From Pleurotus ostreatus/Saccharomyces cerevisiae fusant (Eukaryota; Opisthokonta), in contig JAMQCK010000556.1 of the NCBI GenBank assembly GCA_024196135.1, forward strand, positions 1 to 20,048: a stretch of 20,048 nt of DNA, given 5' to 3'. Numbering within the stretch: position 1 is the stretch's first letter; every line of letters begins with the position of its first letter. Below the pieces are notes generated by a model. That model was not told the origin of the DNA. It was given only the letters and a program-made list of their open reading frames with translations, and searched no databases. The translations under genes were made by a program, and so were the position numbers. This document shows positions 19,700-20,048 of this stretch, one piece after another.

Positions 19700-20048
19700 G
19701 GTGGCGAAGAGAGCGAAGAGGATCGGGCAGGTGAGATGTAAGCCTCGAGTGAGAACATGCTTTCCGTGTAAGCGCCCATATAGGCGCCAGAGGCGTAAGT
19801 TTACATACTCGACTAAAGAGGCTGGAGTCAGATGCGGGCGTGTCAAGAAAGCGAAGGTTCGGAGTGACGCGCTGAATGGGTTTGAGTCATCCGAGTCCGG
19901 AGATTGTATTTGGCAGCATCGGGCGTGTTCGTCCTGCGAGTCGTGCAAGATCATATATCTGAACGTCTAGTATTGGATTTCAACGTATGATGATGCAGAT
20001 GAAATGAAGAGGATACAATTTGAGATGCGTAGAACACACCTCACGATG
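19700..20048. other. Upstream region of the BTB gene
   Basis: This is the 5' region of the minus-strand BTB gene. I see no gene. The minus-strand frame running through 19954-19565 covers exon 1 in another frame and is not supported. TATA-like TATATGA lies near 19952-19958 on the minus strand, too far from the ATG to call. Confidence 0.4.

Overview
The window looks like nuclear DNA of a filamentous basidiomycete, most likely an Agaricomycete and possibly Polyporales-like. Genes are split by many very short introns (47-58 nt is typical) with GTRNGT donors, CTRAC branch points and YAG acceptors. Coding DNA is GC-rich, and several products belong to families I associate with mushroom-forming fungi. 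No bacterial-type operons, ribosome-binding sites, CRISPR arrays or convincing RNA genes are visible. All splice models below were worked out by hand from frame continuity and splice consensus.

Layout, left to right. (1) 738-2762 (+) is an eight- or nine-exon NmrA-like NAD(P)-binding protein; one of its introns is built almost entirely of two minisatellites. (2) 3435-4915 (-) is a 476-residue protein of unknown function with an internal domain duplication and one 50-nt intron. It is convergent with gene 1. (3) 5278-12191 (+) is the Tnp2-type (CACTA/EnSpm) transposase gene of a DNA transposon. It would encode 1069 residues without any stop or frameshift, but it is split by a second mobile element. 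(4) 6363-9845 is that second element: 3,483 bp, with 312-bp terminal inverted repeats differing at a single base and a 7-bp target duplication (TACTGTG). Removing the element and one copy of the duplication restores the transposase frame exactly, inside a Cys-rich motif. The inserted element has no recognisable transposase. (5) 12460-15145 (+) is a decayed internal fragment of NADH-dependent glutamate synthase (GOGAT), with stops and frameshifts but with introns retained. (6) 15476-17732 (+) is a seven-exon, 652-residue protein of unknown function with a coiled coil, a conserved central domain and an HMG-like C-terminal segment. (7) 18675-19699 (-) is a four-exon, 285-residue BTB/POZ protein.

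The middle of the window (about 5.1-15.2 kb) is therefore an accessory block: a nested pair of DNA transposons next to a gene relic, flanked by apparently intact single-copy-style genes. The most interesting object is the 3.5-kb long-TIR element: its boundaries are proven by the reconstructed target gene, but its family and source of transposase are unknown.
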